A DNA stretch of 64,000 nt from JBBQZO01 sp038207625. Lineage in GTDB: Bacteria > Pseudomonadota > Gammaproteobacteria > Burkholderiales > Burkholderiaceae_D. Within the stretch, counting starts at the first letter, position 1; the number at the start of each line of letters is the position of its first letter. This document shows positions 7,274 to 16,008 of this stretch, one piece after another. The translations under genes were made by a program, and so were the position numbers. The notes under the pieces were generated by a model that was not told the DNA's origin, made no database searches, and saw nothing but the letters and a program-made list of their open reading frames with translations. Where the stretch lies: contig JBBQZO010000033.1 of the NCBI GenBank assembly GCA_038207625.1, positions 1-64,000 on the forward strand. The letters run 5' to 3'.

Positions 7274-9673
7274 ATGGATATGGGATTTAACGAGATCGAG
7301 GCGATGCCGGTGGTGCGCGAGCTGGCCGGCTTCGACACCAAATCGGGCAATCTGCTCGAACGCTGCGTGTTTAACCACCGGCTGTGGATGGTGCTGGCCT
7401 GCGCGCTGGTCACGCTGGTGCTGGGCTACCTGGGCGCGTCGCGCCTGCAGCTCAACGCCAGCTTTGAAAAGATGATGCCGCAAAGTCAGCCCTACATCCA
7501 GAACTACCTGGCCAACAAGGCCGCCTTGCGCGGTCTGGGCAACGCGGTGCGGGTGGTGGTGGAAAACCCGTCCGGCGACATCTTCGATCCGCACTATCTG
7601 GACGTGCTCAAGCAAGTCAACGACGAGCTGTTCCTGACGCCGGGCGTGGACCGCGCGTGGATGAAGTCGATGTGGACCCCGACGGTGCGCTGGAGCGAGG
7701 TGACCGAGGAGGGTTTCCAGGGCGGTCCGGTGATGCCGGACGCGTATGACGGCTCGCCCAACAGTGTCGAGCAACTGAAGATCAACATCGCCCGCTCCGG
7801 CATCGTCGGCAATCTGGTGGCGAATAACTTCAAGTCGACGATGATTTTCGTGCCGCTGCTGGACAAGGATCCGGTCACGGGCAAGCCGATCGACTACGCC
7901 AGCTTTTCCCGCACCATCGAGGACAAGGTGCGCGCACGCGAAAACGGCAGCTTCAAGGTACGGATCCACGTGGTCGGTTTCGCCAAGCTGATCGGCGAAC
8001 TGCTGGCCGGCATGAGCCAGGTGATCATGTACTTCGGCGCGGCGGCGGCGATCGCCACGCTGGTCATCTACGCCTATACGCGCTGCGTGCGCAGCACCGC
8101 GCTGGTGGTGGCCTGCTCGATCGTGGCGGTGGTGTGGCAACTTGGCCTGGTCGCCGCGCTCGGTTTCGAGCTGGACCCGTTCTCGATCCTGGTGCCGTTT
8201 CTGGTGTTTGCGATCGGCGTCTCGCACGGCGCCCAGAAAATGAACGGCATCATGCAAGACGTCGGGCGCGGCACGCACTTGCTGGTGGCGGCGCGTTACA
8301 CCTTCCGGCGCCTGTTCCTGGCCGGCCTGACGGCGCTGCTGGCCGACGCGGTCGGTTTCGGCGTGCTGATGGTGATCGACATTCCGGTCATCAAAGACCT
8401 CGCTTTGACGGCCAGCATCGGCGTGGCCGTGCTGATCTTCACCAATTTGCTGCTGCTGCCGGTGCTGCTGTCGTATGTCGGCGTGTCGGCGCAGGCGGCT
8501 GCGCGCTGCATCCGTTCGGACGTGGACAGTGAGCAGGGCAAGGGTCTCGGTCATTTGTGGAATACCTTGGATCGTTTCACCGAGCGGCGCTGGGCGACGG
8601 GAGCGCTTGCGGTGGCGCTGCTGCTGGCCGTGGGCGGCTTCGTGCTGAGCTTGCAGTTGCAGATCGGCGACCTGGACCCGGGTGCGCCGGAGCTGCGCAA
8701 GGAGTCGCGTTACAATCGCGATAACGCCTATATCACGGCCAACTATTCGCTGTCCTCGGACCAGTTCGCGGTGCTGATCAAGACGCCGAAAGAGGGCTGC
8801 CTGAAATACCAGACGCTGATCGAAGCTGACCGGCTGGCCTGGGATTTGCAGCAGATCCCCGGCGTGCAGACCACCGTGTCGCTGGTCGACGCGGTGCGCC
8901 AGGTCACCGCCGGCACCTCGGAAGGCAGCCCGAAGTGGCTGACCATCTCGCGCAACCAGGACATTTTGAACTACGGCGCGCAGCAAGCCTCGGTCAACAA
9001 TCCCGACCTGTTCAATAACGACTGCTCGCTGATGCCGGTGATCGCCTACCTGGCCGACCACAAGGCTGACACGCTCGCGCGGGTGGTCAAGGTGGCTGAC
9101 GATTTTGCGCGCGCCCACAGCACACCCGAGCGCCAGTTTCTGCTCGCCGCCGGCAGCGCCGGCATCGAGGCGGCTACCAATATCGTCGTGCGCGAGGCCA
9201 ACCACCGCATGCTGCTGTATGTGTATGCGGCCGTCATCGTGCTGTGCTTCGTGACCTTTCGCAGCTGGCGCGCGGTGCTGGTGGCGGTGCTGCCGCTGGC
9301 GCTGACGTCGATCCTGTGCGAGGCGCTGATGGTGGTGCTGGGCATGGGCGTGAAGGTGGCGACGCTGCCGGTGATCGCGCTCGGTGTCGGCATCGGGGTG
9401 GACTACGCGCTGTATTTGCTCAGCGTGCAGCTGGTGCAGCAGCGCGCCGGCGTGCCGCTGGGCCAGGCCTACAAGCACGCGGTGCAATTTACCGGCAAGG
9501 TGGTGGCACTGGTGGGCATCACGCTGGCCGCCGGCGTGGTGTGCTGGGCCTGGTCGCCGATCAAGTTCCAGGCCGACATGGGCATCCTGCTGACCTTCAT
9601 GTTCACGCTGAACATGATTGGCGCGCTGGTGCTGATTCCCGCGCTGTCGCATTTTCTGCTCAAGAAAGCCTGA
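7274..9673 (+). CDS. RND superfamily exporter, MMPL type
   Basis: A 799-residue inner-membrane protein in two homologous halves. Each half has one membrane helix, a large periplasmic domain (about 65-230 and 455-625) and a five-helix block. Conserved MMPL/SSD-like features are FAIGVSHGAQKMNG in the first half and LGVGIGVDYALYLLSVQL in the second. Members of this branch (MmpL, HpnN) move lipids, hopanoids or other hydrophobic molecules using the proton gradient; the substrate here is unknown. Regulon promoters nearby control alcohol and acyl-CoA enzymes, suggesting a fatty or wax-like cargo. Start ATG 7274 follows a purine-rich GAGAGAGACAG stretch. A 12-nt gap leads to the mini-recombinase gene. 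Confidence 0.85.
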   Translation: MDMGFNEIEAMPVVRELAGFDTKSGNLLERCVFNHRLWMVLACALVTLVLGYLGASRLQLNASFEKMMPQSQPYIQNYLANKAALRGLGNAVRVVVENPSGDIFDPHYLDVLKQVNDELFLTPGVDRAWMKSMWTPTVRWSEVTEEGFQGGPVMPDAYDGSPNSVEQLKINIARSGIVGNLVANNFKSTMIFVPLLDKDPVTGKPIDYASFSRTIEDKVRARENGSFKVRIHVVGFAKLIGELLAGMSQVIMYFGAAAAIATLVIYAYTRCVRSTALVVACSIVAVVWQLGLVAALGFELDPFSILVPFLVFAIGVSHGAQKMNGIMQDVGRGTHLLVAARYTFRRLFLAGLTALLADAVGFGVLMVIDIPVIKDLALTASIGVAVLIFTNLLLLPVLLSYVGVSAQAAARCIRSDVDSEQGKGLGHLWNTLDRFTERRWATGALAVALLLAVGGFVLSLQLQIGDLDPGAPELRKESRYNRDNAYITANYSLSSDQFAVLIKTPKEGCLKYQTLIEADRLAWDLQQIPGVQTTVSLVDAVRQVTAGTSEGSPKWLTISRNQDILNYGAQQASVNNPDLFNNDCSLMPVIAYLADHKADTLARVVKVADDFARAHSTPERQFLLAAGSAGIEAATNIVVREANHRMLLYVYAAVIVLCFVTFRSWRAVLVAVLPLALTSILCEALMVVLGMGVKVATLPVIALGVGIGVDYALYLLSVQLVQQRAGVPLGQAYKHAVQFTGKVVALVGITLAAGVVCWAWSPIKFQADMGILLTFMFTLNMIGALVLIPALSHFLLKKA

Positions 9674-9685
9674 GGCGGGCCGGCG

Positions 9686-9943
9686 ATGGCGGGCCACCAT
9701 CCGAGCGCACCGGCCTTGCGGCGCGAGCTGATCGGGATGCGCGCGGCCGGCCTGTCGTTTAACGCGATCGCTGCCGCGCTCAACCGGCGCGCCCTGGCCA
9801 GTACCCAGGGCGCGCGCTGGTATGGCGCCTCGATCCAGCGGTTTTTGCATGGCGCGCGCGCGCGCTGCGGCCATCGCTGCACGGCAAGCTGTTATCGGCA
9901 GGAGCGCAGCTGCGCGCTCGCCATCGGGGGCTCGGCGCGCTGA
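9686..9943 (+). CDS. Small recombinase-domain-like HTH protein, copy 1
   Basis: An 85-residue protein starting 12 nt after the exporter stop, so probably the last gene of the operon. Residues 13-52 match the pattern of the 'Recombinase' segment of large serine recombinases: a GLSFNAIAAALNRR helix pair followed by an ARWYGASIQRFLHG segment, where the family shows G-S-x3-IA-x2-LN, then G-x-W and a helix ending in L. There is no resolvase catalytic domain. The C-terminal 30 residues are Arg/Cys-rich and unalike. A paralogue at 22333 (DIVALRATGMSFYAIAATLN) is preceded by its own regulon promoter. A stand-alone DNA- or RNA-binding regulator is a possible role; this is inference. Confidence 0.6.
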   Translation: MAGHHPSAPALRRELIGMRAAGLSFNAIAAALNRRALASTQGARWYGASIQRFLHGARARCGHRCTASCYRQERSCALAIGGSAR

Positions 9944-10134
9944 TGCGCACCGGCGCCTGCGCGCAGCGCGCCTGCTTGCCAGGCAGCGGCGCCAGTCAGG
10001 GGGGCGCATGGGGCCGCCCTGCGTGATCATTCAGACAAGCTTGCCGTCGAGCGCGGCGTAGCCCTCACAAGGTGATTGACACGATGTGTTGTCCAAGGAC
10101 ACAATCCATTTTCGCATCCAGTACAGGTAGCCCC

Positions 10135-11190
10135 ATGTCAGGAATGAAGAAAGCGTTGCCTCCACAGGGTTCCGGGACCGCAGGCGGTGACGATCAGAAC
10201 GCCCATTCGACGATTGGCAGTTATGGGTTGGCGATCGCCAAGGCGCTCGAGGCCAGCGGTGTCGACAGCGCGCGCATTTTCCGCGCCGTGGGCATCACCG
10301 GGGAGCTGAGCAACGACCCGATGCACAGGCTGCCGACGCAAACCATGACGCGCCTGTACCAGGCCTGCGTGGACGTGACCAATAATCCGTATTTTGGCCT
10401 GACGGTGGCCAAATTCATCCACATCTCGAACCTGCACGCGCTCGGTTATGCATTGGCGGCCAGCGCCACGCTGATGGATTTTTGCCGCCGGCTGGAACGC
10501 TATTTTCGACTGGTGTCGCAGGTCGCCAAGATCACCGTCACGGAACAGGGCGATCTGGTGCTGATGCGCGTCGAGCACCTGGTCCCGCTGAGCAGCGAGA
10601 CCGAGGACGCGTTTTTTACTTTCCTGGTGCTGACCATGCGTCAGCTATACAAACCCAAGTTCAACCCGGTGCGCGTCGAATTTCACCGCGCCATGCCGCG
10701 CGAGGGTGCCGGGCCATATGAGCGTGTGATCCGCGCGCCCGTGCTGTTTGGGCAGCCGGACGGACTGCTGGTATTTGCCAAGGCCGACCTGTGCGTGCGG
10801 CTCGATGGCTCCTGCCCGGACCTGGCCCAGATCAACGACAACATCGTCATCAGCTATCTGGCGCGGCTCGACAAGAGCGACGTCATCACCGGCGTGTCGC
10901 AGAAGATCATCGAGTATCTGCCGGACGGCGAATGCAGTCGCGACAAGGTGGCCGCTGCGCTGTGCATGAGTCCCAGCACGCTGCAGTTCAAGCTGTCCCA
11001 GCGCGGCACCAATTTCCAGCAACTGCTCGACGACACGCGCAAGGAACTGGCCTGCAGCTATCTGCGCCAGGCGGCCCGCTCGGTCACGGAAATCACCTTT
11101 TTGCTCGGCTTCACCGACACCAGCAACTTCACGCGCGCGTTCAAGCGCTGGACCGGCGTGTCGCCGACCGAGTTCCGGCTGCATCCTTAG
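10135..11190 (+). CDS. AraC family transcriptional regulator with arabinose-binding-like N-domain
   Basis: A 351-residue regulator. The N-terminal two thirds (about 25-235) fit the effector-binding domain of OruR/VirS-type AraC proteins (IAKALEASGVDSARIFRAVGI, HALGYALAASATLMDFCRRLERYFRLVS). The C-terminus (about 255-350) carries the two helix-turn-helix motifs, ending in FLLGFTDTSNFTRAFKRWTGVSPTEFR. VirS, of the same architecture, controls a mycobacterial lipid-modifying operon. The gene follows the RND operon by about 190 nt. It is the nearest candidate for the factor that binds the seven direct-repeat promoters. ATG 10135 gives a length close to the family norm; a GTG at 10072 in the same frame is an alternative. 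No copy of the shared operator lies upstream, so autoregulation through it is not supported. Confidence 0.9.
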   Translation: MSGMKKALPPQGSGTAGGDDQNAHSTIGSYGLAIAKALEASGVDSARIFRAVGITGELSNDPMHRLPTQTMTRLYQACVDVTNNPYFGLTVAKFIHISNLHALGYALAASATLMDFCRRLERYFRLVSQVAKITVTEQGDLVLMRVEHLVPLSSETEDAFFTFLVLTMRQLYKPKFNPVRVEFHRAMPREGAGPYERVIRAPVLFGQPDGLLVFAKADLCVRLDGSCPDLAQINDNIVISYLARLDKSDVITGVSQKIIEYLPDGECSRDKVAAALCMSPSTLQFKLSQRGTNFQQLLDDTRKELACSYLRQAARSVTEITFLLGFTDTSNFTRAFKRWTGVSPTEFRLHP

Positions 11191-11226
11191 CAGCGCCGCA
11201 GGGGGCGCGGCCCCGCGCAACGGGCC

Positions 11227-11976
11227 TCAAGGCTGGGCTGGCGCGGCCTCGCTCAGTTCGCGCAGCGCGCCGACCAGCGTCTCACCGGTCTCGGTCTGGC
11301 GCCGATTGCCGAACAACTCCATCCACACGTACTCGCCCGACTCGCGCCGGCCGCGAAAACTGCACTGAAAGTAGCCGAGCGGCTTGATGCTGGCCGTGAC
11401 CTGGGCACGGTCAGACGGGTGTATGCGCCGCAGCATCGCCGACAGCCCCGCGAAGCTGGGACAGATGGTCGCGCCCCACAGTTCATCGAAGCGCGCGTCG
11501 CCGCGTAGCTGGTCGGCGCGCGCATCCCATTCCCAGACGCCCAATTCAGCCGCCTCGACCACCAGCGCCAGGCGCTGTTCCGAGCGCGCCACCAGGCGCT
11601 CGACGTCGTGGCGCGCGCGCGCCACCCGGATCACCGCCTCGAGCTCCTTGTTGAGAAACGGTTTCATCATATAGCCGAACGGTTTCGAGCCGGCCGCGCG
11701 TCGCAGCGTGGCCTTGTCGGCGAAGGCGCTCAGGAAGATCACCGGCAGTTGCCAGCGCTGGTAGATCCGGTTGCACGCGTCGATGCCGTCGCCGGCGCCC
11801 TGCAGTTGAATGTCCATCAACACCAGCGTGGGGCTGTGCCGCTCCACCGCCTCGAGCGCGCCGGCGACGCTGCTGCACACCGCGCATACGCTGTGCCCCA
11901 TGTCCTCGAGCGCGCACTGCAGGTCGAGCGCGACCACCGCCTCGTCTTCGACGACGACGATTTTTTCACGTTGCAT
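11227..11976 (-). CDS. Response regulator, REC plus PAS output domain
   Basis: A 249-residue protein with a receiver domain (1-120) containing the acidic pair VVEDE near residue 10, the phospho-acceptor Asp55 in LVLMDIQLQ, and the conserved Ser/Lys of IFLSAFADK and MMKPF. A PAS-like domain follows (about 140-240: VVEAAELGVWEWD, RIHPSD, ESGEYVWMELFGNR). No DNA-binding domain is present, so output probably acts through protein contact. It overlaps the end of the sensor-kinase gene by 11 nt and lies downstream of it on the same strand, so they form a two-component pair. ATG 11976 starts directly at the receiver fold; ATG 11994 would add six residues. Confidence 0.8.
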   Translation of the reverse strand: MQREKIVVVEDEAVVALDLQCALEDMGHSVCAVCSSVAGALEAVERHSPTLVLMDIQLQGAGDGIDACNRIYQRWQLPVIFLSAFADKATLRRAAGSKPFGYMMKPFLNKELEAVIRVARARHDVERLVARSEQRLALVVEAAELGVWEWDARADQLRGDARFDELWGATICPSFAGLSAMLRRIHPSDRAQVTASIKPLGYFQCSFRGRRESGEYVWMELFGNRRQTETGETLVGALRELSEAAPAQP

Positions 11977-13783
11977 GTTCGCTCCCGCCGTCATGTTGAA
12001 ATTCGATCGTGAAACACGAACCCGTCGCTGCGCTCGTCGTCGTCAAGCGCGCATGCAGCTGGGCGGCGAACATGGGGATCAGCTGGCCGCCCAGTCCGGC
12101 GCTGGCGCCCCAGCTGAAGTGCACGGGCAGGCCGCAACCGTCGTCGCTCACCGCAATGCGCAACAAGCCATCGGCACCGCGTTCGAGCTCCACGACGATG
12201 CTGCCACCGTGATGGCCCGTGAAGGCGTGCTTGATGGCGTTGACCACCAGTTCATGGACCAGCATCCCGCAGGGCACGGCATGCTGAATGTCGATCGCGA
12301 CCGCCGCATCGGCGCCGCGAAACGTCATGGTGATGCCATTGCCGATCACATCATAGCTGCTGTCGCTCAGCGCGACCAGGCGTGCCAGATAGTCGGCCAG
12401 GTCGACCTTGGTGACGCTGTCGGACTGATACAGCAACTGGTGCACCAGCGCCATCGCGCGGATGCGACCCTGGCATTGGGCCAGCGCGCGTGCCGCGTCG
12501 GATGTCTCCTTGCGCGCTTGCAGCTTGAGCAGGCTGGACACGACCTGCAGGTTGTTCTTGACGCGATGGTGCACCTCGTGCAGCAGCGCCGTCTTCTCGA
12601 CGAGCGCATGTTCAATCTGCACCAGCTGGTGTTTTTGCACCGAGATGTCGCGCGCCAGCAGGCATGCGCCGACCACGCGCCCGGCCTGGTCGCGCAATGG
12701 CGATATCGTCAGCGCCACGTCCAGTAGCGTGCCGTCCTTGTGGCGCCGCGTGGTGTCGAAGGTGGGCACGCGCTGGCCGCGCAGCACGTCGCCGGTCATG
12801 CGTTGCTGCTCGTCCTGCAGCTCAGCGGGAAACAGGATTGTGTTCAGTTGTCCCAGTGCTTCGTCGCGCGCATAGCCGAACAGGCGCGTGGCAGCCGGAT
12901 TCCAGCCGGTGATCGTACCACCCAGGGACTCGATGATGATCGCGTCGTCGGACGATTCGACGATCGAGCGGTAGCGCTCTTCGGAGCGGTGCAGGGCCGC
13001 TTCGCCGGCATGGCGTTGCGAAATGTCTATGCCGGAGGGAATCAGGTGGCTGATCAAGCCGTGCTGATCGCGTAGCGGGGCGAGCATGAAATCGATCCAC
13101 ATCCGACTGTCGTCGCGCATACGCACCTGGACGTCATAACGGACCACGGCGCCTTCGCGGCATAGTCCGATGGCCTGTTTGAGTTGCTGCTGGACGGCGC
13201 TATCGTAGGACCACCAGTCGCAGTCCCAGAACAGCTTGCCGCGCACGTCGGGCAAGGTGATGTCGGCCGCATCGAGCGGCGCGCGGTTGGCATGCACCAG
13301 CGTGCCGTCGATTTCCAGCACGCCGACGAAGGTGAACAGATTGTCGAGCACGTTGAGCAGGCGGTGCTGGCTATCTTCCAGCAATTGACTGGCCAATTCG
13401 TCGACCAGCAGATCGCGCACGATGCCCACCACGGCGGTGACCGTGCCCGCGCCGTCGCGGTAAGGGTAATACGAGGCGATGCGGTGCAGCAGGCTGCCGT
13501 CCGGCGAAGGAAACTTGGCGACAACCTCCTGGTTCAGCAAAGGCACGCCGGTGTCAAACACAAAGCGCACCTTCGGTTCGATCACCGCATACGCGCTGGG
13601 CAAGATGTCGCGCACGTACTGGCCGATGTGCGCATCGACGCTCAGGTGGTTGGACGCGGCGTGTTTCGGATTGATGTACTGGATGCGCATCGCGCGATCC
13701 ATGATGACGATACCGTTCGACACGTTCTCGGCCAGCAGGGGAAACAAATTGGGAAACTCGGCCAGCGCCTCATCGTCCTTCAT
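11966..13783 (-). CDS. PAS-domain sensor histidine kinase, HisKA_2 family
   Basis: A 605-residue soluble kinase with no membrane helix. It has three PAS modules (about 15-140, 145-265 and 275-395, with signatures such as NPKHAASNHLSVDA and ITGWNPAATRLFGYARDEALGQ). The HisKA_2 dimerisation helix carries the phospho-acceptor His in LLHEVHHRVKNNLQVVSSLL, and a HATPase domain ends the protein (ELVVNAIKHAF, VSDDGCGLP, GGQLIPMFAAQL). This type phosphorylates partners such as the adjacent REC-PAS regulator and often senses redox, gas or light through PAS cofactors. It is divergent from the nitric-oxide defence genes, with which it shares the intergenic region containing a large palindrome. ATG 13783 gives a complete first PAS domain; an in-frame start at 13819 is possible. 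Confidence 0.85.
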   Translation of the reverse strand: MKDDEALAEFPNLFPLLAENVSNGIVIMDRAMRIQYINPKHAASNHLSVDAHIGQYVRDILPSAYAVIEPKVRFVFDTGVPLLNQEVVAKFPSPDGSLLHRIASYYPYRDGAGTVTAVVGIVRDLLVDELASQLLEDSQHRLLNVLDNLFTFVGVLEIDGTLVHANRAPLDAADITLPDVRGKLFWDCDWWSYDSAVQQQLKQAIGLCREGAVVRYDVQVRMRDDSRMWIDFMLAPLRDQHGLISHLIPSGIDISQRHAGEAALHRSEERYRSIVESSDDAIIIESLGGTITGWNPAATRLFGYARDEALGQLNTILFPAELQDEQQRMTGDVLRGQRVPTFDTTRRHKDGTLLDVALTISPLRDQAGRVVGACLLARDISVQKHQLVQIEHALVEKTALLHEVHHRVKNNLQVVSSLLKLQARKETSDAARALAQCQGRIRAMALVHQLLYQSDSVTKVDLADYLARLVALSDSSYDVIGNGITMTFRGADAAVAIDIQHAVPCGMLVHELVVNAIKHAFTGHHGGSIVVELERGADGLLRIAVSDDGCGLPVHFSWGASAGLGGQLIPMFAAQLHARLTTTSAATGSCFTIEFQHDGGSEHAT

Positions 13784-13971
13784 GTGCGAGCTTTCGTGGC
13801 GAAAAAATCGGCAGCGCAAGTGGTCCGTGCGCCGGGCCGGTACGCATCGACCATATTGCGATAATTGGTAAACATTGTTTTGTTTCTAAGAGTATCGCAC
13901 GAATGGTGCCCAAAGTGCTCGATTGGACCGCCGATCCACTCGCCGGCGCCCAGACAGGGGGCGGCGCTCCG

Positions 13972-14002
13972 ATTAAACATGCAGATAATGTGCATGTTTA
14001 AT
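13972..14002. promoter_or_regulatory. 31-bp palindromic operator before the hemerythrin-hmp genes
   Basis: Perfect 12-bp arms (ATTAAACATGCA and TGCATGTTTAAT) with a 7-nt centre. A plausible -10 box, TACACT at 14013-14018, follows and the hemerythrin start is 50 nt downstream. The ATGCA-containing arms recall binding sites of the NO-sensing repressor NsrR, but the spacing is 2 nt longer than the usual site, so the regulator is uncertain. Confidence 0.7.
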
Positions 14003-14052
14003 GAAAATGCTTTACACTGGCCTCACTTCGACAGCTTACGCGAGAGCCGTAT

Positions 14053-14484
14053 ATGAATATCGACAAATTCAAACATCAGCACGTCGCCATCCTGCGCGAC
14101 ATCGCCACGCTGCGCCAGCTGGTGCACGGCGGCATCGACGCCAACGCCGAGCAGATCGCCGCGCGCCTCATCGGCATGAGCGGCAACATCAAACTGCATC
14201 TGGCGGTCGAGGACCGGGTGCTGTATCCGGTGCTGCGCACCAGCGCCGACGCTGCGCTGGCGCGTATGAGCTTGCTGTATCAGGGCGAGATGGCCGATAT
14301 CGTAGCCGCTTACCTGGACTTCGCCGCCACATGGCAGAGCGCAGCGCAAGTGCGCGCCAACGCCGAGCAGTTCCGCGCCGATGCCAACAATGTGCTGCGC
14401 ACTTTGCACCAGCGCATGCAGAAAGAAGACCACGAATTTTATCCCGCCATCGAGATGATCGAAGGCGAGCGTCGGGCGGCCTGA
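14053..14484 (+). CDS. Hemerythrin HHE domain protein
   Basis: A 143-residue four-helix protein with the His/Glu ligands of a non-haem di-iron centre: HQHVAILRDI near the start, a second helix around KLHLAVEDRVLYP, and a last helix TLHQRMQKEDHEFYPAIE. Hemerythrin-like proteins bind oxygen or nitric oxide, and repair-type members (YtfE) rebuild damaged iron-sulfur clusters. Position directly before the flavohemoglobin gene (47-nt gap, same strand) and behind a long palindrome suggests co-induction under nitrosative stress. Confidence 0.85.
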   Translation: MNIDKFKHQHVAILRDIATLRQLVHGGIDANAEQIAARLIGMSGNIKLHLAVEDRVLYPVLRTSADAALARMSLLYQGEMADIVAAYLDFAATWQSAAQVRANAEQFRADANNVLRTLHQRMQKEDHEFYPAIEMIEGERRAA

Positions 14485-14531
14485 TTTTTTTGCCGCGCCG
14501 CCACCACCTATCGACCAATCAAGGACCGACC

Positions 14532-15713
14532 ATGCTATCGACCGAACAACGCGCCATCATCAGCGCCACCGTGCCCATTCTGAAACAGGGCGGCGAAGCG
14601 CTGACCCAGCATTTTTACCTGAAACTGTTTAAGGATTATCCGCAAGTACTGCCGTTTTTCAATCAGGCGCACCAGCATAGCGGCACTCAGCAACGCGCGC
14701 TGGCGAGCAGCATCTTGATGTACGCGGCCAATATCGATCGGCTCGAACAACTCGGTGCGCTGGTGGCGACCATCGTCAACAAGCATGTGGCCTTGCAGAT
14801 TCAGCGTGAGCACTATCCGATGGTCGGCGCGTCCTTGCTGGGAGCGATCCGTGAAGTGCTGGGCGCACAGGTGGCCACCGACGCCGTACTGGACGCCTGG
14901 GGCGCCGCGTATGGCCAGCTGGTCGAGATCCTGGCCGGTGCCGAGCAGCAACTCTACGATGCGCATGCCCAGGCCGCCGGCGGCTGGCGCGGCGCGCGCG
15001 CGTTCACCGTGGTGGGCAAGAGCGTTGAGAGCGAGGAAATCACCTCCTTCGTGTTGGCGCCTGCCGACGGCGGCAAGCTGATGGACTTCCTGCCGGGCCA
15101 GTACATCACCGTACTGCTGGCAGTGGACGGCGTCGAAATGCGCCGCCAGTATTCGCTGTCGGCCGAAAGCAATGGCGTCAACTACCGCATCAGCGTCAAG
15201 CGCGAGCCCGGTGGCAAGGTGTCCAACCAGCTGCACGATACGGTGCAGCTGGGCGATGGCGTGATGCTGTTCCCGCCGGCTGGGGCCTTTACGCTCTGCG
15301 ACAGCGACAAGCCGCTGGTGCTCATCAGCGGCGGCGTGGGCATCACGCCCACGCTGACCATGCTGGCGGCGGCGCTGCGCACGCGCCGTCCGGTGCATTT
15401 CATCCATGCGGCGCGCCATGCGGGCGTGCATGCGTTCCGCGCGCACATCGAGCAGCTGGCCGCGACGCATCCGCAATTGCAACGCCACTATGTGTACGAG
15501 CACGACACGGATGGCGCCGTCAAAGCGCATGCCACCGGCTACATCGGGCGCGCCCAGCTGGCCAGCTGGCTGCCTGAGTCGCGCGACGTCGACGCCTATT
15601 TTCTGGGGCCGACGCCGTTCATGAAAGCGGTCAAGCGCCATTTGCGCGAGCTGGGCGTGCCGCAGGCGCAGACCCACTATGAATTCTTCGGTCCGGCCGA
15701 AGCGCTGCAATAG
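14532..15713 (+). CDS. hmp: Flavohemoprotein, nitric oxide dioxygenase
   Basis: A 393-residue three-domain enzyme that converts nitric oxide and O2 to nitrate using NAD(P)H. The globin domain (1-140) contains the proximal haem His in IVNKHVALQI and the catalytic Tyr/Glu region. The FAD domain (150-255) shows RQYSLSAES. The NAD domain (260-393) shows LISGGVGITPTL and ends in HYEFFGP. Length matches E. coli Hmp (396). ATG 14532 follows AAGGACC and starts with the expected MLSTEQRAII; the frame is open further upstream but overlaps hemerythrin. Probably co-transcribed with hemerythrin from the palindrome-controlled promoter. Confidence 0.93.
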   Translation: MLSTEQRAIISATVPILKQGGEALTQHFYLKLFKDYPQVLPFFNQAHQHSGTQQRALASSILMYAANIDRLEQLGALVATIVNKHVALQIQREHYPMVGASLLGAIREVLGAQVATDAVLDAWGAAYGQLVEILAGAEQQLYDAHAQAAGGWRGARAFTVVGKSVESEEITSFVLAPADGGKLMDFLPGQYITVLLAVDGVEMRRQYSLSAESNGVNYRISVKREPGGKVSNQLHDTVQLGDGVMLFPPAGAFTLCDSDKPLVLISGGVGITPTLTMLAAALRTRRPVHFIHAARHAGVHAFRAHIEQLAATHPQLQRHYVYEHDTDGAVKAHATGYIGRAQLASWLPESRDVDAYFLGPTPFMKAVKRHLRELGVPQAQTHYEFFGPAEALQ

Positions 15714-15942
15714 TCGAACGGCAGCAACGGCGCCGCCGCTCGCACGCGCGGCGCATCGGCCTGCCGTCGCTTAGCCGAGCGGCGCCGCCTGGCGGGCTTG
15801 GCACACGGCACATGCGCAGAACAAGGGCGCGGCGTGCCGTGCTGTTGTTGTGAATCGACGGGCAGCGGCCTGACAGCGCTTGTTCGTCGCCGATCGGATC
15901 TGGAGGGCTGTGTTGCTTTGGAGATGAATATTTCCGCAGTGT

Positions 15943-15960
15943 AATTGTGATGTCACAATT
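15943..15960. promoter_or_regulatory. Inverted repeat before the chemoreceptor gene
   Basis: AATTGTGA and TCACAATT form perfect 8-bp arms with a 2-nt centre, 48 nt before the methyl-accepting protein start. The half-sites resemble CRP/FNR-family sites, but the spacer is 2 nt rather than 6 (CRP) or 4 (FNR). Confidence 0.5.
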
Positions 15961-16008
15961 GCTGAGTATTCTCGAGGCTCATATGCAGTCCATCCTCCAG
16001 AACGCCCA

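Noticed and set aside
7205..10030. 941-codon minus-strand frame over the RND exporter
   Set aside because: Low-complexity His/Gln/Arg product; the exporter on the plus strand is unambiguous.
15943..15960. CRP binding site
   Set aside because: The half-sites fit but are separated by 2 nt, whereas CRP needs 6; kept only as an unassigned inverted repeat.
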